Of a DNA stretch of 64,000 nucleotides, positions 17,095-27,200 are shown piece by piece (positions within the stretch are counted from its first letter, which is position 1; every line of letters starts with the position of its first letter). Source of the stretch: Dyella jiangningensis. Its GTDB lineage: Bacteria > Pseudomonadota > Gammaproteobacteria > Xanthomonadales > Rhodanobacteraceae. Under the pieces are notes generated by a model. That model had not been told where the DNA came from and did not search any database. It worked only from the letters and a program-made list of their open reading frames with translations. The stretch is taken from positions 2,108,001 through 2,172,000 of the forward strand of contig NZ_NFZS01000001.1 in assembly GCF_003264855.1 (NCBI RefSeq). The letters are read 5' to 3'. The position numbers and the translations under genes were made by a program.

Positions 17095-20000
17095 TTATTC
17101 CGCGGCCCTGGAGCGGTTGCGCCCGTCGTGCTTCGCCCGGTAGAGCGCACTGTCCGCACGCGACAGCCACTGCGAGAGCGATTCGCCTTCCTGGTAAGCC
17201 GCCACGCCGATGCTGATGGTGACGACAATGGCCTCGCCCTCGTGCTCGAACGGGGCGCCGGCGATGCTGCCGCGGATGCATTCGGCGATGACCATGCCCT
17301 GCGTCAATCCGGTGTTGGGCAGGCAGATCACCAGCTCCTCGCCGCCATAGCGCCCGACCAGGTCGACACCGCGGCACTGCATGCGCATCGCGTGGGCCAC
17401 ATGGTGGATCACCGCGTCGCCCACCAGATGGCCATACGTATCGTTGATGGCCTTGAAGCCATCGAGATCGAGCAGCGCGATGCAGGCTTCGCCTTCGCGC
17501 GACTCCTTTCTCACTTCCTCGGCGAGTTCGAAGAAGCGTCGACGGTTCAATGCGCCGGTCAGCGAATCGGTGCTGGCCAGCTCGTCCAGCCGCTGGTTGG
17601 CGATCAGCAGATCCTGCGTGCGCAGATCCACCTGTTGCTGCAGCTGCTGCGCCTGGCGGCGCAGGTACAGCGTGCGCAGCTGGGTCACCAGGTAGAGCAG
17701 CGCGAGCAGCAGCGCGCCGAAGCCGACCAGGGCGGCGATGGTTTCGTACCAGCGCGGCTCGATGCCGACCGCCAGCGCGCTTTCGATCACGCGCGGCTGC
17801 ATGCCATGGGTCTGCGCGCGCAGCCGCAGCACATAGTCGCCGTGCGGAAGATTGGTATAGATGGCCGTGGGCTGGCTGCCGCGGGGGATGGTGATCCAGT
17901 CTTCGTCCAGCCCGTCGAGGCGATAGCTGTAGGTCGTGTCTGCGGTCGCCTGGAAATCGAGCAGCGCGAAGTCCACGCGCAGGCTGCGGTTGTGCGCGGT
18001 GAGATGGAACGATTCGCCGGGACGCGGCAGCCGTCCGAACGGAAGCGGGTTGCCATTGATCGCCGCCTGCGTGACCGCGAGCGGCGCATCGGTGGATTCG
18101 GGCGGCTGCCAGTCCGGCCGCAATATGGTCAGTCCGCCCAAACCGCCGAACAGCAGTTCGCCGTCGGGTGCGCGCGCCGCGGCGGCGTATACATAGCTGG
18201 CGACATGCAGGCCGTCGCGCGCGCCCAGGTTGTGCACGGCATGGGTGTTGCCGTCGATCATCGAGATGCCGTTCGGCAGGCTGACCCACAGGTTGCCCTG
18301 GTCGTCGGACAGTGCGGCGTTGATGTTGTCGCTGGTCAGTCCGTTGCTGGTGTCGAAGCGCCGGAAGCGATAGGGCTCGCCGCCCGTGTGCGGCTCCAGC
18401 ATGGCGAGGCCGCCGTACGTGCCGATCCAGCGATTGCCCTGCGGATCGGTGGTGACCGAGCTGGCGAGGTTGTTGGGCAGGCTGGTCGGGTCGTCGGGGC
18501 GATTGAGCAGGTTCTCGAAGTTGCGATCCTGCGCGCCATTGGCCGCGATGCTGATGCCGCGGCCGGTCACGTACCAGACCTGGCTGCCGACTCGCGTGAT
18601 CAGTCGCACGGTGTCGCTGGCAAGGCTGCGCGGGTCGTTGGGGTCGTTGCCGAAGTGGGTCAGGGCGCGCGTGCGCAGGTCGTAGCGGTAGACCCCGTCA
18701 TAGGTGGCCACCAGCAGGCGCTCGCCATCGGGCATCAGGTGCAGGACCGGCGAAGCCTCCAGCGCCGGCACGACCGAACTCTGGATCTGGAACGTCGCCG
18801 GGTCCACTCGCGCCAAGCCCTGCGTGCCGACCCAGATCGCCCCGTCATGTGCTTCGGCGAAAGCCTGCACGTCGCGCCGCGTCTGGTCACCGTCCAGGTG
18901 AAGGTGGCGGATCATGCCGTGATCGAGGTCGATGACGTCGATGTTTCCCGCATTCATGCCGAGCCAGATGCGTCGGCGCGAATCGACGAAGATGGTGCGC
19001 ACGTTCGAGCTGGCGAGCGCGCGCCCGTCGTGCGTGGAGGGCAGCAGGGTGAAGGCCTTGCGCGCGCCGGCGTTGCTGCGTGCGACGCCCAGGTCGGTGG
19101 CGGCCCAGATGTTGCCCGAGCGATCGCGCATGAGCGCGCGCACGGCGTCGCCGGGCAGGGAGGAGGGCATGGCGGTGTCGTGGGTGATCGCGCGCAGCGT
19201 CCCGTCGCTGGGCGTATAGGCCAGCACGCCGTTGCCGTCGGTGGCCAGCCACAGCGTGTCCGGATCCACTTCGACGAAGTCACGCACCGTGGCGCGTCGT
19301 TCGCGATTCGGCTGCAACCCGCTGAAGCCCACGACCGGATGCCAGTGCTCGTCGGCATCGCGATAGACGGCGCCGGCCTTCGTGCTGCCCACCCACAGGC
19401 GCCCGGTGCGGTCCTCGTCCAGCGCCCAGATGCCATCGTCGAGCACGGCGTCCACGGCGGCGTTGCCCGAGGGGCGTGGCGCGCGTTCGAACGCGTGCGT
19501 GCCGCGCCGCCTGACGAACAGGCCGTTGTTGTTGCCCAGCCACAGATTGCCCGCGCGATCTTGCAGGATGCTGAAGTTGCGCGGCGATGTGTCGGCCCCG
19601 GTGGGTACGACGACGATCTGGTTGGTGCGCAGGTCGAGATGGTCCAGGCCGCGCTCGCCCGCGATCCACACACCGTCGTTGCCGTCGCGCGCGAGCGCAT
19701 AGATCTTGCGCGAACTGGTGCCGCCCTTGCCGACCGGGTACGTGTGGAAAGCGTTGCGCAGGGGATCGAAGCGGCTCAATCCACCCGAGTTCGTGGCCAC
19801 CAGCAGCCCGCCATCCGGCAGGGCCAGCAGGGCGCGCACGTAGGTGTCCGGAAGATCGGCCTTGGGGCCGCCAGTCGCGGTGAACACCTGCATGCGGTAG
19901 CCGTCGTATCGCACCAGGCCGCTCTGCGTGCCGATCCATACGAGCCCGCGCTGGTCCTGCGCGAGCGCCGTCGTCAGCGAATGCGGCAGCCCATCGTTGA

Positions 20001-20214
20001 CACCGACCCGGTCGAACCAGGGCATGTCGAACGGCGACCACGGATCCTCGGCGGCATGCGCGCGGGGCGATAGTCCTGCGAACAGCAGGAGCAGCCAGCA
20101 GCAGCGGAGGAGCCGGCTCAGCGGCGTGGCCATTGGCGACGGGGACATGCGCGCGGCAAGCACCTGCCGCATGCGGGCGCGTGGTCCGGGACGGCAGCTC
20201 GCTTGTATCGCCAT
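17095..20214 (-). CDS. Two-component-like sensor diguanylate cyclase (Reg_prop/Y_Y_Y/GGDEF)
   Basis: A very large (up to 1039 residues) membrane signalling protein. An N-terminal signal segment is followed by many WIGTQSGLVRYDG-type beta-propeller blades (Reg_prop repeats, roughly residues 60-750) and a Y_Y_Y domain (YSYRLDGLDEDWITIP). One transmembrane helix near residue 850, a coiled coil and a C-terminal GGDEF domain with RYGGEELVICLPNTG then follow. The active-site GGEEL is intact, so it should synthesise c-di-GMP in response to a periplasmic ligand. The start is uncertain: ATGs at 20214, 20172, 20148 and 20133 are in frame, and the last gives the most compact signal peptide. Confidence 0.92.
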   Translation of the reverse strand: MAIQASCRPGPRARMRQVLAARMSPSPMATPLSRLLRCCWLLLLFAGLSPRAHAAEDPWSPFDMPWFDRVGVNDGLPHSLTTALAQDQRGLVWIGTQSGLVRYDGYRMQVFTATGGPKADLPDTYVRALLALPDGGLLVATNSGGLSRFDPLRNAFHTYPVGKGGTSSRKIYALARDGNDGVWIAGERGLDHLDLRTNQIVVVPTGADTSPRNFSILQDRAGNLWLGNNNGLFVRRRGTHAFERAPRPSGNAAVDAVLDDGIWALDEDRTGRLWVGSTKAGAVYRDADEHWHPVVGFSGLQPNRERRATVRDFVEVDPDTLWLATDGNGVLAYTPSDGTLRAITHDTAMPSSLPGDAVRALMRDRSGNIWAATDLGVARSNAGARKAFTLLPSTHDGRALASSNVRTIFVDSRRRIWLGMNAGNIDVIDLDHGMIRHLHLDGDQTRRDVQAFAEAHDGAIWVGTQGLARVDPATFQIQSSVVPALEASPVLHLMPDGERLLVATYDGVYRYDLRTRALTHFGNDPNDPRSLASDTVRLITRVGSQVWYVTGRGISIAANGAQDRNFENLLNRPDDPTSLPNNLASSVTTDPQGNRWIGTYGGLAMLEPHTGGEPYRFRRFDTSNGLTSDNINAALSDDQGNLWVSLPNGISMIDGNTHAVHNLGARDGLHVASYVYAAAARAPDGELLFGGLGGLTILRPDWQPPESTDAPLAVTQAAINGNPLPFGRLPRPGESFHLTAHNRSLRVDFALLDFQATADTTYSYRLDGLDEDWITIPRGSQPTAIYTNLPHGDYVLRLRAQTHGMQPRVIESALAVGIEPRWYETIAALVGFGALLLALLYLVTQLRTLYLRRQAQQLQQQVDLRTQDLLIANQRLDELASTDSLTGALNRRRFFELAEEVRKESREGEACIALLDLDGFKAINDTYGHLVGDAVIHHVAHAMRMQCRGVDLVGRYGGEELVICLPNTGLTQGMVIAECIRGSIAGAPFEHEGEAIVVTISIGVAAYQEGESLSQWLSRADSALYRAKHDGRNRSRAAE

Positions 20215-20411
20215 GGCCTTCGCCCCACCGATATCCCCGCAGAAAACGCCCTGGGCGTCGATCGCATGATAGCGGCTGGAAGGCGATTTCCCGATATGCC
20301 CTATGATCGACGGATGACTGCACGACCGGTGTTACAACGTTGCGTCGCTCCGGACGCCTGCGTATCGAGTGTTTCCCAGGCTGGCGTCGTGTCGTTCGGG
20401 CGATCGTTCCC

Positions 20412-21074
20412 ATGCGGCTGTTGATCGTCGAGGATTCGCCCACGCTGGGGCCGGACTTGCGCATTGCGCTGACCCGCGATGGCCATGCGGTCGACCTCGC
20501 CGTCGATGGCGCCCAGGCGCTCGCGTTCGTGGCCTCCTATGCGTATGACGTGGTGGTGCTCGACCTGATGCTGCCCAAGGTGGATGGCTGGTCGGTGCTG
20601 CAGCGGATCCGCCAGGGCGAAGGCAGCCCGGGCGTGCTGGTGCTTTCCGCGCGCGACCAGGTGGCCGACCGCGTACAGGCGCTCAACCTGGGTGCCGACG
20701 ACTACCTGGTGAAGCCTTTTGCCTACGATGAACTGCTCGCGCGCGTGCTTGCCGTTTCGCGGCGCGGGCAAGCGCAGCAACCCTTGCTTCGCGCTGACGC
20801 GCTGGAGGTGGACTCACGCGCCCGCCTGGCGCGCGTCAACGGCCAGGTGCTGGCGTTGACGCCCAAGGAATATGCGTTGCTGGAGGCCCTGCTCGTGCAG
20901 CGCGGCACCGTGCTGGCGCGGGGCGAGCTGTTCGAGCGGCTGTACGACGCGCGCAGCGAAGCGTCCGACAAGGTGATCGAAGTGCTGGTGAGCACGCTGC
21001 GTGCCAAGCTGGCGCGCGCCGGCTTGCCCGAGCTGATCGAGACGAGGCGTGGATTCGGCTATGTCGTGGCGTAA
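20412..21074 (+). CDS. OmpR-family response regulator
   Basis: A 220-residue DNA-binding response regulator. The receiver domain begins MRLLIVEDSPTLGPDL, with the phosphoacceptor Asp51 in VVLDLMLPK and the conserved Lys in DDYLVKPF. The OmpR/PhoB winged helix follows (LTPKEYALLEALLVQ...DKVIEVLVSTLRAKL). The ATG at 20412 is the receiver-domain start; a longer frame upstream was rejected. The kinase gene overlaps its last 14 bp, implying translational coupling. Direct repeats upstream of the next two transcription units (22483 and 23185) are the likely DNA targets. Confidence 0.95.
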   Translation: MRLLIVEDSPTLGPDLRIALTRDGHAVDLAVDGAQALAFVASYAYDVVVLDLMLPKVDGWSVLQRIRQGEGSPGVLVLSARDQVADRVQALNLGADDYLVKPFAYDELLARVLAVSRRGQAQQPLLRADALEVDSRARLARVNGQVLALTPKEYALLEALLVQRGTVLARGELFERLYDARSEASDKVIEVLVSTLRAKLARAGLPELIETRRGFGYVVA

Positions 21075-22434
21075 CTGGCTGCTCCGATCCATCCACGGTC
21101 GCCTGCTGCTCACGCTGTGCGTCGGCCTGAGCCTGCTGATGGCGCTCATGTTCGTATCGCTCGACTACAGCATCGACCGCAAGATCTACCAGCGGCTCGA
21201 CGACGATCTGCTGCAGCGCGCGCGCGGTATCGCGGCGCTGCTGGAAACGCCGCCCACCGATGTGGCGATGGCCCGCCTGCAGACCCTGCATCCCGCCTAC
21301 GCCGGCGGTGGTCACACGGAGTACCTGCAGGTGTGGGATGCCGAGGGCCGCACCCTGGTGGTGTCCGGCAGCAACGCGGCGGGCCGTCTCGAGTTGCCGT
21401 CGGGCGTGAAAGCCAACGAGCCGCTGTTCTACGACCTCGCCTTGCCCGACGATCATCGCGGCCGCGCCGTGGCCTTGCGCCTGTTGTTCCCCGGTACGAG
21501 CACGCCGGCCACGCTGGCGGTGGCCGAGGAGCGTGAGCATGTCGACCGTTTCGAGCGCAGCGTGCATGTGGCGCTGTTGGTGGGCGTGCTCGCCACCGCG
21601 CTGTCGGCGGCACTGCTTGCCATCATCACGGTGCGACGTGGCCTGCGACCACTGCTGGCATTCGGCGAGGCGGCGCGTACGCCGGATGAAACCCCGCATC
21701 TGCCGCAGAAGCAGCTGCCGCGCGAGCTGACGCCTTTCGCCGAAGCACTCAACGGCGCCTTCGATCGCCTGCACGAAGGCATGGAGCGCGAACGGCGCTT
21801 TTCACGCGACGTGGCCCACGAATTGCGCACGCCGCTGGCCGAAATGCGCGCCGCGCTCGAAGTGGCGCAACGCGACCCCGCGCGATCGATGTCGCTGGAC
21901 AACGCCAACGCCGCGATCGACCGCATGCAACGTTGCATCGACAGCCTGCTGGCGGTCTCCAGCTACGAGTCGGGCCTGGCGCAACCGGAGCTGGAGCCGA
22001 TGGACCTGGTGCCCTTGCTGCGCCGGTCGATGGGAGCGGATGCACGGCTCGACGCGGCCTTGCCCGCGGAGGCCTGGGTGCAGTCCGATCCCGCCTTGCT
22101 GGAGCGCGTCCTCGACAACCTCATGGTCAATGCACGCGAGTACGCCGCGGTCGGCAGCCGCATCGAGGTGTCCCTGGCCAAGTCGCAGGGGCAATGGTTG
22201 TTGCGTATCGGCAATACCGCGCCCGAGCTCACGGAAGCGGACCTGCCGCATTTCGGCCAGCGTTTCTGGCGCAAGTCGCCGGCGCGCGAGGCCACGCGGC
22301 ATGGCGGCCTGGGCCTGGCGCTGGCCGGCACGCTGGCTGCCGTGCTTTCCACCGGGTTGCGCTTCGAGCTGCGCGAAGGTGTGTTGTGGGCCACGCTGGG
22401 CCCGTTGCCGGATATCGAATCGATCTCGGCCTGA
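21061..22434 (+). CDS. Sensor histidine kinase
   Basis: A 457-residue inner-membrane kinase paired with the overlapping OmpR-type regulator. Two membrane helices (about residues 10-30 and 165-190) bracket a periplasmic domain of roughly 130 residues. HAMP-like and HisKA regions follow, with the phosphorylated His253 in VAHELRTPLAEM, then a HATPase with N box DNLMVNAREYA and G box GGLGLALA. The start at 21061 (MSWRNWLLRS) gives a normal N-terminus. Gene order and the downstream metal-type RND pump suggest it senses a metal ion or envelope stress; this is inference. Confidence 0.94.
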   Translation: MSWRNWLLRSIHGRLLLTLCVGLSLLMALMFVSLDYSIDRKIYQRLDDDLLQRARGIAALLETPPTDVAMARLQTLHPAYAGGGHTEYLQVWDAEGRTLVVSGSNAAGRLELPSGVKANEPLFYDLALPDDHRGRAVALRLLFPGTSTPATLAVAEEREHVDRFERSVHVALLVGVLATALSAALLAIITVRRGLRPLLAFGEAARTPDETPHLPQKQLPRELTPFAEALNGAFDRLHEGMERERRFSRDVAHELRTPLAEMRAALEVAQRDPARSMSLDNANAAIDRMQRCIDSLLAVSSYESGLAQPELEPMDLVPLLRRSMGADARLDAALPAEAWVQSDPALLERVLDNLMVNAREYAAVGSRIEVSLAKSQGQWLLRIGNTAPELTEADLPHFGQRFWRKSPAREATRHGGLGLALAGTLAAVLSTGLRFELREGVLWATLGPLPDIESISA

Positions 22435-22482
22435 TGCCGTGTCACGACCGCGCCGTCGCAGTCGCTTGATGTGATCCCGAGT

Positions 22483-22500
22483 TTAAGCAGAACCAAAGCT
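22483..22500 (+). promoter_or_regulatory. Candidate response-regulator operator 1 (TTAAGC-N6-AAAGCT)
   Basis: TTAAGC at 22483-22488 and AAAGCT at 22495-22500 place two AAGC cores exactly 11 bp apart, the spacing used by OmpR/PhoB-type dimers. The same bases in the same spacing recur at 23185-23202. The site lies 80 bp before the cytochrome start. It also overlaps a perfect 7-bp inverted repeat, AGCTTCG-CATC-CGAAGCT (22497-22514). Confidence 0.55.
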
Positions 22501-22580
22501 TCGCATCCGAAGCTGGCCGTTGGCTGGGCATCGGGCATGTCTCGATGACCTTGCCCCGTGCCATTGTGAGAGATGTCATC

Positions 22581-23129
22581 ATGTCTGCTGCCCGTTACAC
22601 GCCATGGATGCGTCGCCTTCATTGGGCGATCGCCTGGTTCATCGTCTTCGCCCTCGTGTTGATCGAAACCAAGGGCTGGTTCCCGAAGGGCTCGACCGCG
22701 CGTACCGCGGTCAAATGGGGCCACATGCAGTTCGGCATCGCCGTGCTGCTGTTGATGGTGCCTCGCCTGCTGGTCCGCCTGCGCCATGCCGCGCCGCCGA
22801 TCACGCCCGAGCCGCCGCGTTGGCAGGCCGCGCTGGGCAAGCTCGTACATCTCGCGCTGTACCTGCTCGCTTTCGCGGTGCCGCTGCTTGGCGTATCGAT
22901 GATGTTCGTGGCCGGCAAGCCGTGGAACCTGCTGGGCCTGCCGTTGCCGGTGTCCGCCGTGCCCGATCCCGATCTCGCGCACACCCTGGAGGGCATGCAC
23001 GAGACCGTCGGCAATGTGCTGATGTGGCTCGCCATCGCCCACGTGGCCGCCGCGGTGTTCCATCACCTCGTGCAGCGCGACGACACACTGCTGCGCATGC
23101 TGCCCGCGGAGCGGAACCGCTTCCGTTGA
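22581..23129 (+). CDS. Cytochrome b561-type membrane diheme protein
   Basis: A 182-residue four-helix membrane protein of the bacterial cytochrome b561 (CybB/YceJ) family, which moves electrons between quinol and periplasmic acceptors such as superoxide. Heme-ligand-type histidines are visible in RRLHWAIAW, in WGHMQFG, in MHETVGN and in IAHVAAAVFHHL. The ATG at 22581 was chosen over an upstream in-frame ATG because it matches the family N-terminus and follows a GAGAG. It lies between the two-component genes and the RND pump, behind the first TTAAGC-N6-AAAGCT site, so it is probably part of the same stress regulon. Confidence 0.9.
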   Translation: MSAARYTPWMRRLHWAIAWFIVFALVLIETKGWFPKGSTARTAVKWGHMQFGIAVLLLMVPRLLVRLRHAAPPITPEPPRWQAALGKLVHLALYLLAFAVPLLGVSMMFVAGKPWNLLGLPLPVSAVPDPDLAHTLEGMHETVGNVLMWLAIAHVAAAVFHHLVQRDDTLLRMLPAERNRFR

Positions 23130-23184
23130 CGATGGCGCGATGCCATCGCCTGCGACGCGCTGCCGCGGCGATGGCCTGGTCGTC

Positions 23185-23202
23185 TTAAGCGGCTTCAAAG
23201 CT
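23185..23202 (+). promoter_or_regulatory. Candidate response-regulator operator 2 (TTAAGC-N6-AAAGCT)
   Basis: The same two hexamers with the same 6-bp spacer as at 22483-22500; the spacer bases differ (GGCTTC here, AGAACC there), so only the hexamers are conserved. It sits 44 bp upstream of the RND adaptor ATG and would position an OmpR-type dimer near the promoter of the efflux operon. Confidence 0.55.
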
Positions 23203-23245
23203 CGCGCTTCGGATACTCGCCAAAGAGTTGCCTTGGGAGAGTTCC

Positions 23246-24274
23246 ATGCGTCGTTGGTTGGCCGGCTTCGGGCTGGCGTCCCTGCTGGGTACGGTGGCCT
23301 GGGCGGCCGAGCCGGTGGCTGCGATATCGACGGCGCGCGTCGCCCGCGTCGATCGCATGCCGCTGAAGCCGTTGCCGGTCACCGTCAAACTTCCGCTGGA
23401 AGGAACGGCGGTGGTGGTCACGCCCCTGGGCGGCATCGCGCTCGACGTGCTGGTGCGCGAAGGCGATACGGTGAAGCGCGGCCAGGCCCTGGCGCGCCTG
23501 CAGAGCCGGGAGGCGATGACGCTAGGCGCTGAGCTGGCATCGGCGCAGGGCGCCTATCGCGTCGCCGCGGCGCAGGCGGAACGCGACCAGCAGCTGCTGA
23601 AGGAAGGCATCGTGCCGCAGGCGCGGGTGCAGGCCAGCCTTGCCTCGCGCGATGCGGCGTCGGCGCGCGTGCGCGAACTGCAGGCGGCGCGCGCCTGGGC
23701 GCCTGCAGCCACCGGCGCGGGCATGGGCGTCTACGAGTTGCGCGCACCGATCGATGGTCGCGTGGTCGAGCGTGCATTGCAGCCGGGCGGCAGCTACGAC
23801 GCGCTCGCCAAGGGCTTCGTGTTGATGGCCGGCCAGCGCGTGATGCTCGAACTGCGCGTGCCCGCGTCGCAGGCGGCACAGGTTCGTCGTGGCCAGGAAG
23901 TACGTACCCGCGAAGGTACCGTCGCGCGGGTCAGCGAAACCGGCGGTGCGCTCGACGCCGCCAGCCAGACCGTGCTGGTGCGCGCCGAAGGCGAGGCCGG
24001 CGGTCTGCTGCCCGGCATGCAGACCAGCGCCACACTCTGGTTGCCCGCAAGCTCCGACGCCGTTGCGGTACCAAACCAGGCGGTGATGGGAGAGGGCGAA
24101 TCGCTTCGCGTATTCGTGCGGTCCGCTGCGGGGTTCCGGCCGGTCGAGGTGACGCCCGTTGCCCGCGACGGCGATGCGCAACGCATCGTGCGTGGCAGCC
24201 TCAAGCCGGGCGACGAGGTGGCCACCGGCGCGCTCGATGCGCTGAACGCGCGCACGACCACGGAAGGGCCGTGA
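23246..24274 (+). CDS. RND efflux periplasmic adaptor (membrane fusion protein)
   Basis: A 342-residue exported adaptor bridging the RND permease and the outer-membrane factor. It has an N-terminal signal (MRRWLAGFGLASLLGTVAWA), a split lipoyl/barrel-sandwich motif (GGIALDVLVREGDTVKRGQALA and YELRAPIDGRVVERALQPGG), a coiled-coil hairpin between them and a C-terminal beta-barrel. It is shorter than typical CzcB and lacks its N-terminal metal-binding extension. Start ATG at 23246 follows GGGAGAG. First gene of a four-gene operon, 1 bp from the permease gene. Confidence 0.92.
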   Translation: MRRWLAGFGLASLLGTVAWAAEPVAAISTARVARVDRMPLKPLPVTVKLPLEGTAVVVTPLGGIALDVLVREGDTVKRGQALARLQSREAMTLGAELASAQGAYRVAAAQAERDQQLLKEGIVPQARVQASLASRDAASARVRELQAARAWAPAATGAGMGVYELRAPIDGRVVERALQPGGSYDALAKGFVLMAGQRVMLELRVPASQAAQVRRGQEVRTREGTVARVSETGGALDAASQTVLVRAEGEAGGLLPGMQTSATLWLPASSDAVAVPNQAVMGEGESLRVFVRSAAGFRPVEVTPVARDGDAQRIVRGSLKPGDEVATGALDALNARTTTEGP

Positions 24275-24275
24275 C

Positions 24276-27200
24276 ATGCTGCAGCGACTCATCGCGTTCT
24301 CGCTCGCGCAGCGGCTGCTGGTGCTCGTCGTGGCCGTGGGGCTGGCGGCGGCTGGCGTATGGGCTTTCCTGCGCCTGCCGATCGACGCCTATCCGAACAT
24401 CGCGCCCACCCAGGTCAAGTTGATCCTCAAGGCGCCCGGCATGACGCCGGAGGAAGTGGAAAGCCGCGTGGTCGTGCCGCTGGAAATGGAGCTGCTGGGC
24501 GTGCCCAACGCGGTGATGTTGCGCTCGACCGCCAAGTACGCCATCGCCGATATCACGCTCGATTTCCAGGAGGGCACCGACATCTACTGGGCGCGCCAGC
24601 AGGTCGCCGAGCGGTACGCGGGCGCATCGGATGCATTGCCAGGCGACGTGAGCGGCGGGCTCGCGCCGATGTCCACGCCGCTGTCGGACATGTTCATGTT
24701 CACCATCGAAGGCGGGCATCTGTCGCTCGCCGAGCGGCGCAGCCTGCTCGACTGGACCATCCGGCCCGCGCTGCGCACGATTCCCGGCGTCGCCGATCTC
24801 AACGCACTCGGCGGCGAAGTCCGCAGTTTTCTCGTGACGCCGGATCGTTCGCGGCTGTCTGCGGCGGGCCTGCATTTTCGTGACGTCGTCGATGCCATCG
24901 AACGCAACAACCGCAACGATGGCTCGGGCCGTTTGCGTGACGGCGGCGATGCGCTGATCGTGCGCGCCGCGGGCGCCATCGCCACGCTGGATGATCTGCG
25001 GCAGGTGGTGGTGACCATGCGCGGCGACGTGCCGATCCGCGTGGGCGATGTCGCCAAGGTCGGCTACGGCGCGCTGACGCGTTACGGCGCCGTCACCCGC
25101 GATGGCGAAGGCGAAGCCGTGGAAGGGCTGGTGGTCGGCCTGCGTGGCGCGGATGCCTCGCAAACCGTGTCCGCCGTGCGTGCACGGCTGGCCGAACTGC
25201 AGCGTGGCCTGCCTGCCGGCGTGCGCATCGAAACCTTCTACGACCGCAGCGGCCTGATCAAGCGCGCCGTCGGCACCGTGCAGAGCGCCCTGGTCGAAGC
25301 CAGCGTGCTGGTGGTGATCCTGCTGTTGCTGTTCCTTGGTGACGTGCGCGCGGCGCTGGTGGTCTCGGTGACCTTGCCGCTGGCTGCGCTCGGCACCTTC
25401 CTGTTGATGCACCTGGTCGGCATGAGCGCCAACCTGATGAGCCTGGGCGGCCTCGCCATCGCCATCGGCATGCTGGTCGATGCCGCCGTGGTAGTGGTGG
25501 AAAACACGGTGAGCCGCCTGTCGCCGCCGGAGCATGGCGAAGTCGCGCCGCTGCCGCGCCTGCATTGCGTCTACCGGGCTGCGCGCGAAGTCGCGGTGCC
25601 GGTCACGGCGGGCATCGTCATCATCGTGCTGGTGTTCGCGCCGCTGCTGAGCCTGCAGGGGCTGGAAGGCAAGCTGTTTGCGCCGGTGGCGCTGACCATC
25701 GTGTTTGCCCTGGCGACCTCGCTGCTGCTGTCGCTCACCGTGATCCCGGTGCTTTGCTCGCTGATCCTGCGTGAAGGCGCGCATCGCGAGCCTTGGCTGA
25801 TGCGCCAGCTCGAACGTGGCTATCGCCCGCTGCTCGACTGGTCGCTCGCGCATGGTCGCGCCATGGCGGTGATCGCCACCGTCGGCCTCGGCGTGGGCGT
25901 GGTGGCCTATCTCGGCACCGGCAAGACCTTCATGCCGACCATGGACGAAGGCGACATGCTGGTGCAACTGGTGAAGCCGGCGTCGGTCTCGCTGGAAACA
26001 TCGCGCGACCTCGACCTGAAGATCGAGCGCGCCATCAAGGCCCGGCTGCCGGAAGTGGAGCACGTGGTCGCGCGACTCGGCTCGGACGAGCTCGGCCTCG
26101 ATCCGATGGGCCTCAACGAAACCGACATGTTCCTGCAGCTGAAGCCGCGCAAGCAGTGGCGCGGCCCGGACAGCGCATGGCTGGAACAGCAGCTGCGCGA
26201 CGTGATGAGCGCGTTTCCCGAGGTCGAATACGGCTTCACCCAGCCCATCCAGATGCGCGTCTCGGAGATGCTCACAGGCAGCCGCGGCGACGTGGCGATC
26301 AAGGTGTTCGGGCCCGACCTGCAGGTGCTCAACGAACTGGCCAATTGCATCGCCGGCGTGCTGGAGCGCACGCACGGCAGCCAGGACGTGCTCGCGCAGA
26401 CGCAGGAAGGCATGCGCTATCTCGGCGTTCAGGTCGATCGCCAGGCGGTCGGTCGCTACGGGCTGGATGTCACGGCCGTGCAGGACGAACTCCGCGCCCA
26501 GCTCGAAGGAAGCCAGGCGGGCGTGGTGATCGAACAGCAGCGCCGCACGCCGATCCTCGTGCGCGGCGACGAACGTGTCGCCAACGCGCCGGAGCGCTTT
26601 GGCCAGATCAGCGTCGCACGCGGCGACGGCGGCGAGGTGCCGCTGGAACATCTCGCCAAGCTTGAAGCGACCAGCGGTCCGGTGCAGGTGCGCCGCGAGA
26701 ACGCCTCGCGCTACGCGCTGGTGCAGGCGAACGTCAGCGGGCGCGACCTGGTCGGTTTCGTCGATGAAGCGCGCGCCACGGTGGAACGCGACGTCCATCT
26801 GCCCTCGGGTTATCGCGTCAGCTGGGGCGGGCAGTTCGAGAACCAGCAGCGTGCCGCGGCGCGGCTCGGGCTGGTGGTGCCGGCCGCGATGGGCATGATT
26901 TTCCTGGTGTTGTTCTTCACCTTCGGCGCCGTGCGCGAGGCCTTGCTGATCCTCTGCAACATTCCCTTCGCCCTCGTCGGTGGCGTGGTCGCGTTGTGGG
27001 TGTCTGGCCAGTACCTGTCGGTGCCCGCGTCGGTGGGCTTCATCGCCTTGCTCGGCATCGCCGTGCTCAACGGGCTGGTGCTGGTGTCGTTCTTCAACCA
27101 GTTGCGCGAAGCCGGCATGCCGCTGCCGCAGGTCGTGCGCGAAGGCGCCTTGCGCCGGTTGCGCCCCGTGCTGATGACGGCCTCCATCACCGCGCTCGGG

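Noticed and set aside
16921-20073. A 1050-codon plus-strand open frame antisense to the large GGDEF gene
   Set aside because: It is a shadow of the minus-strand gene, produced by high GC; the minus frame has clear Reg_prop and GGDEF domains.
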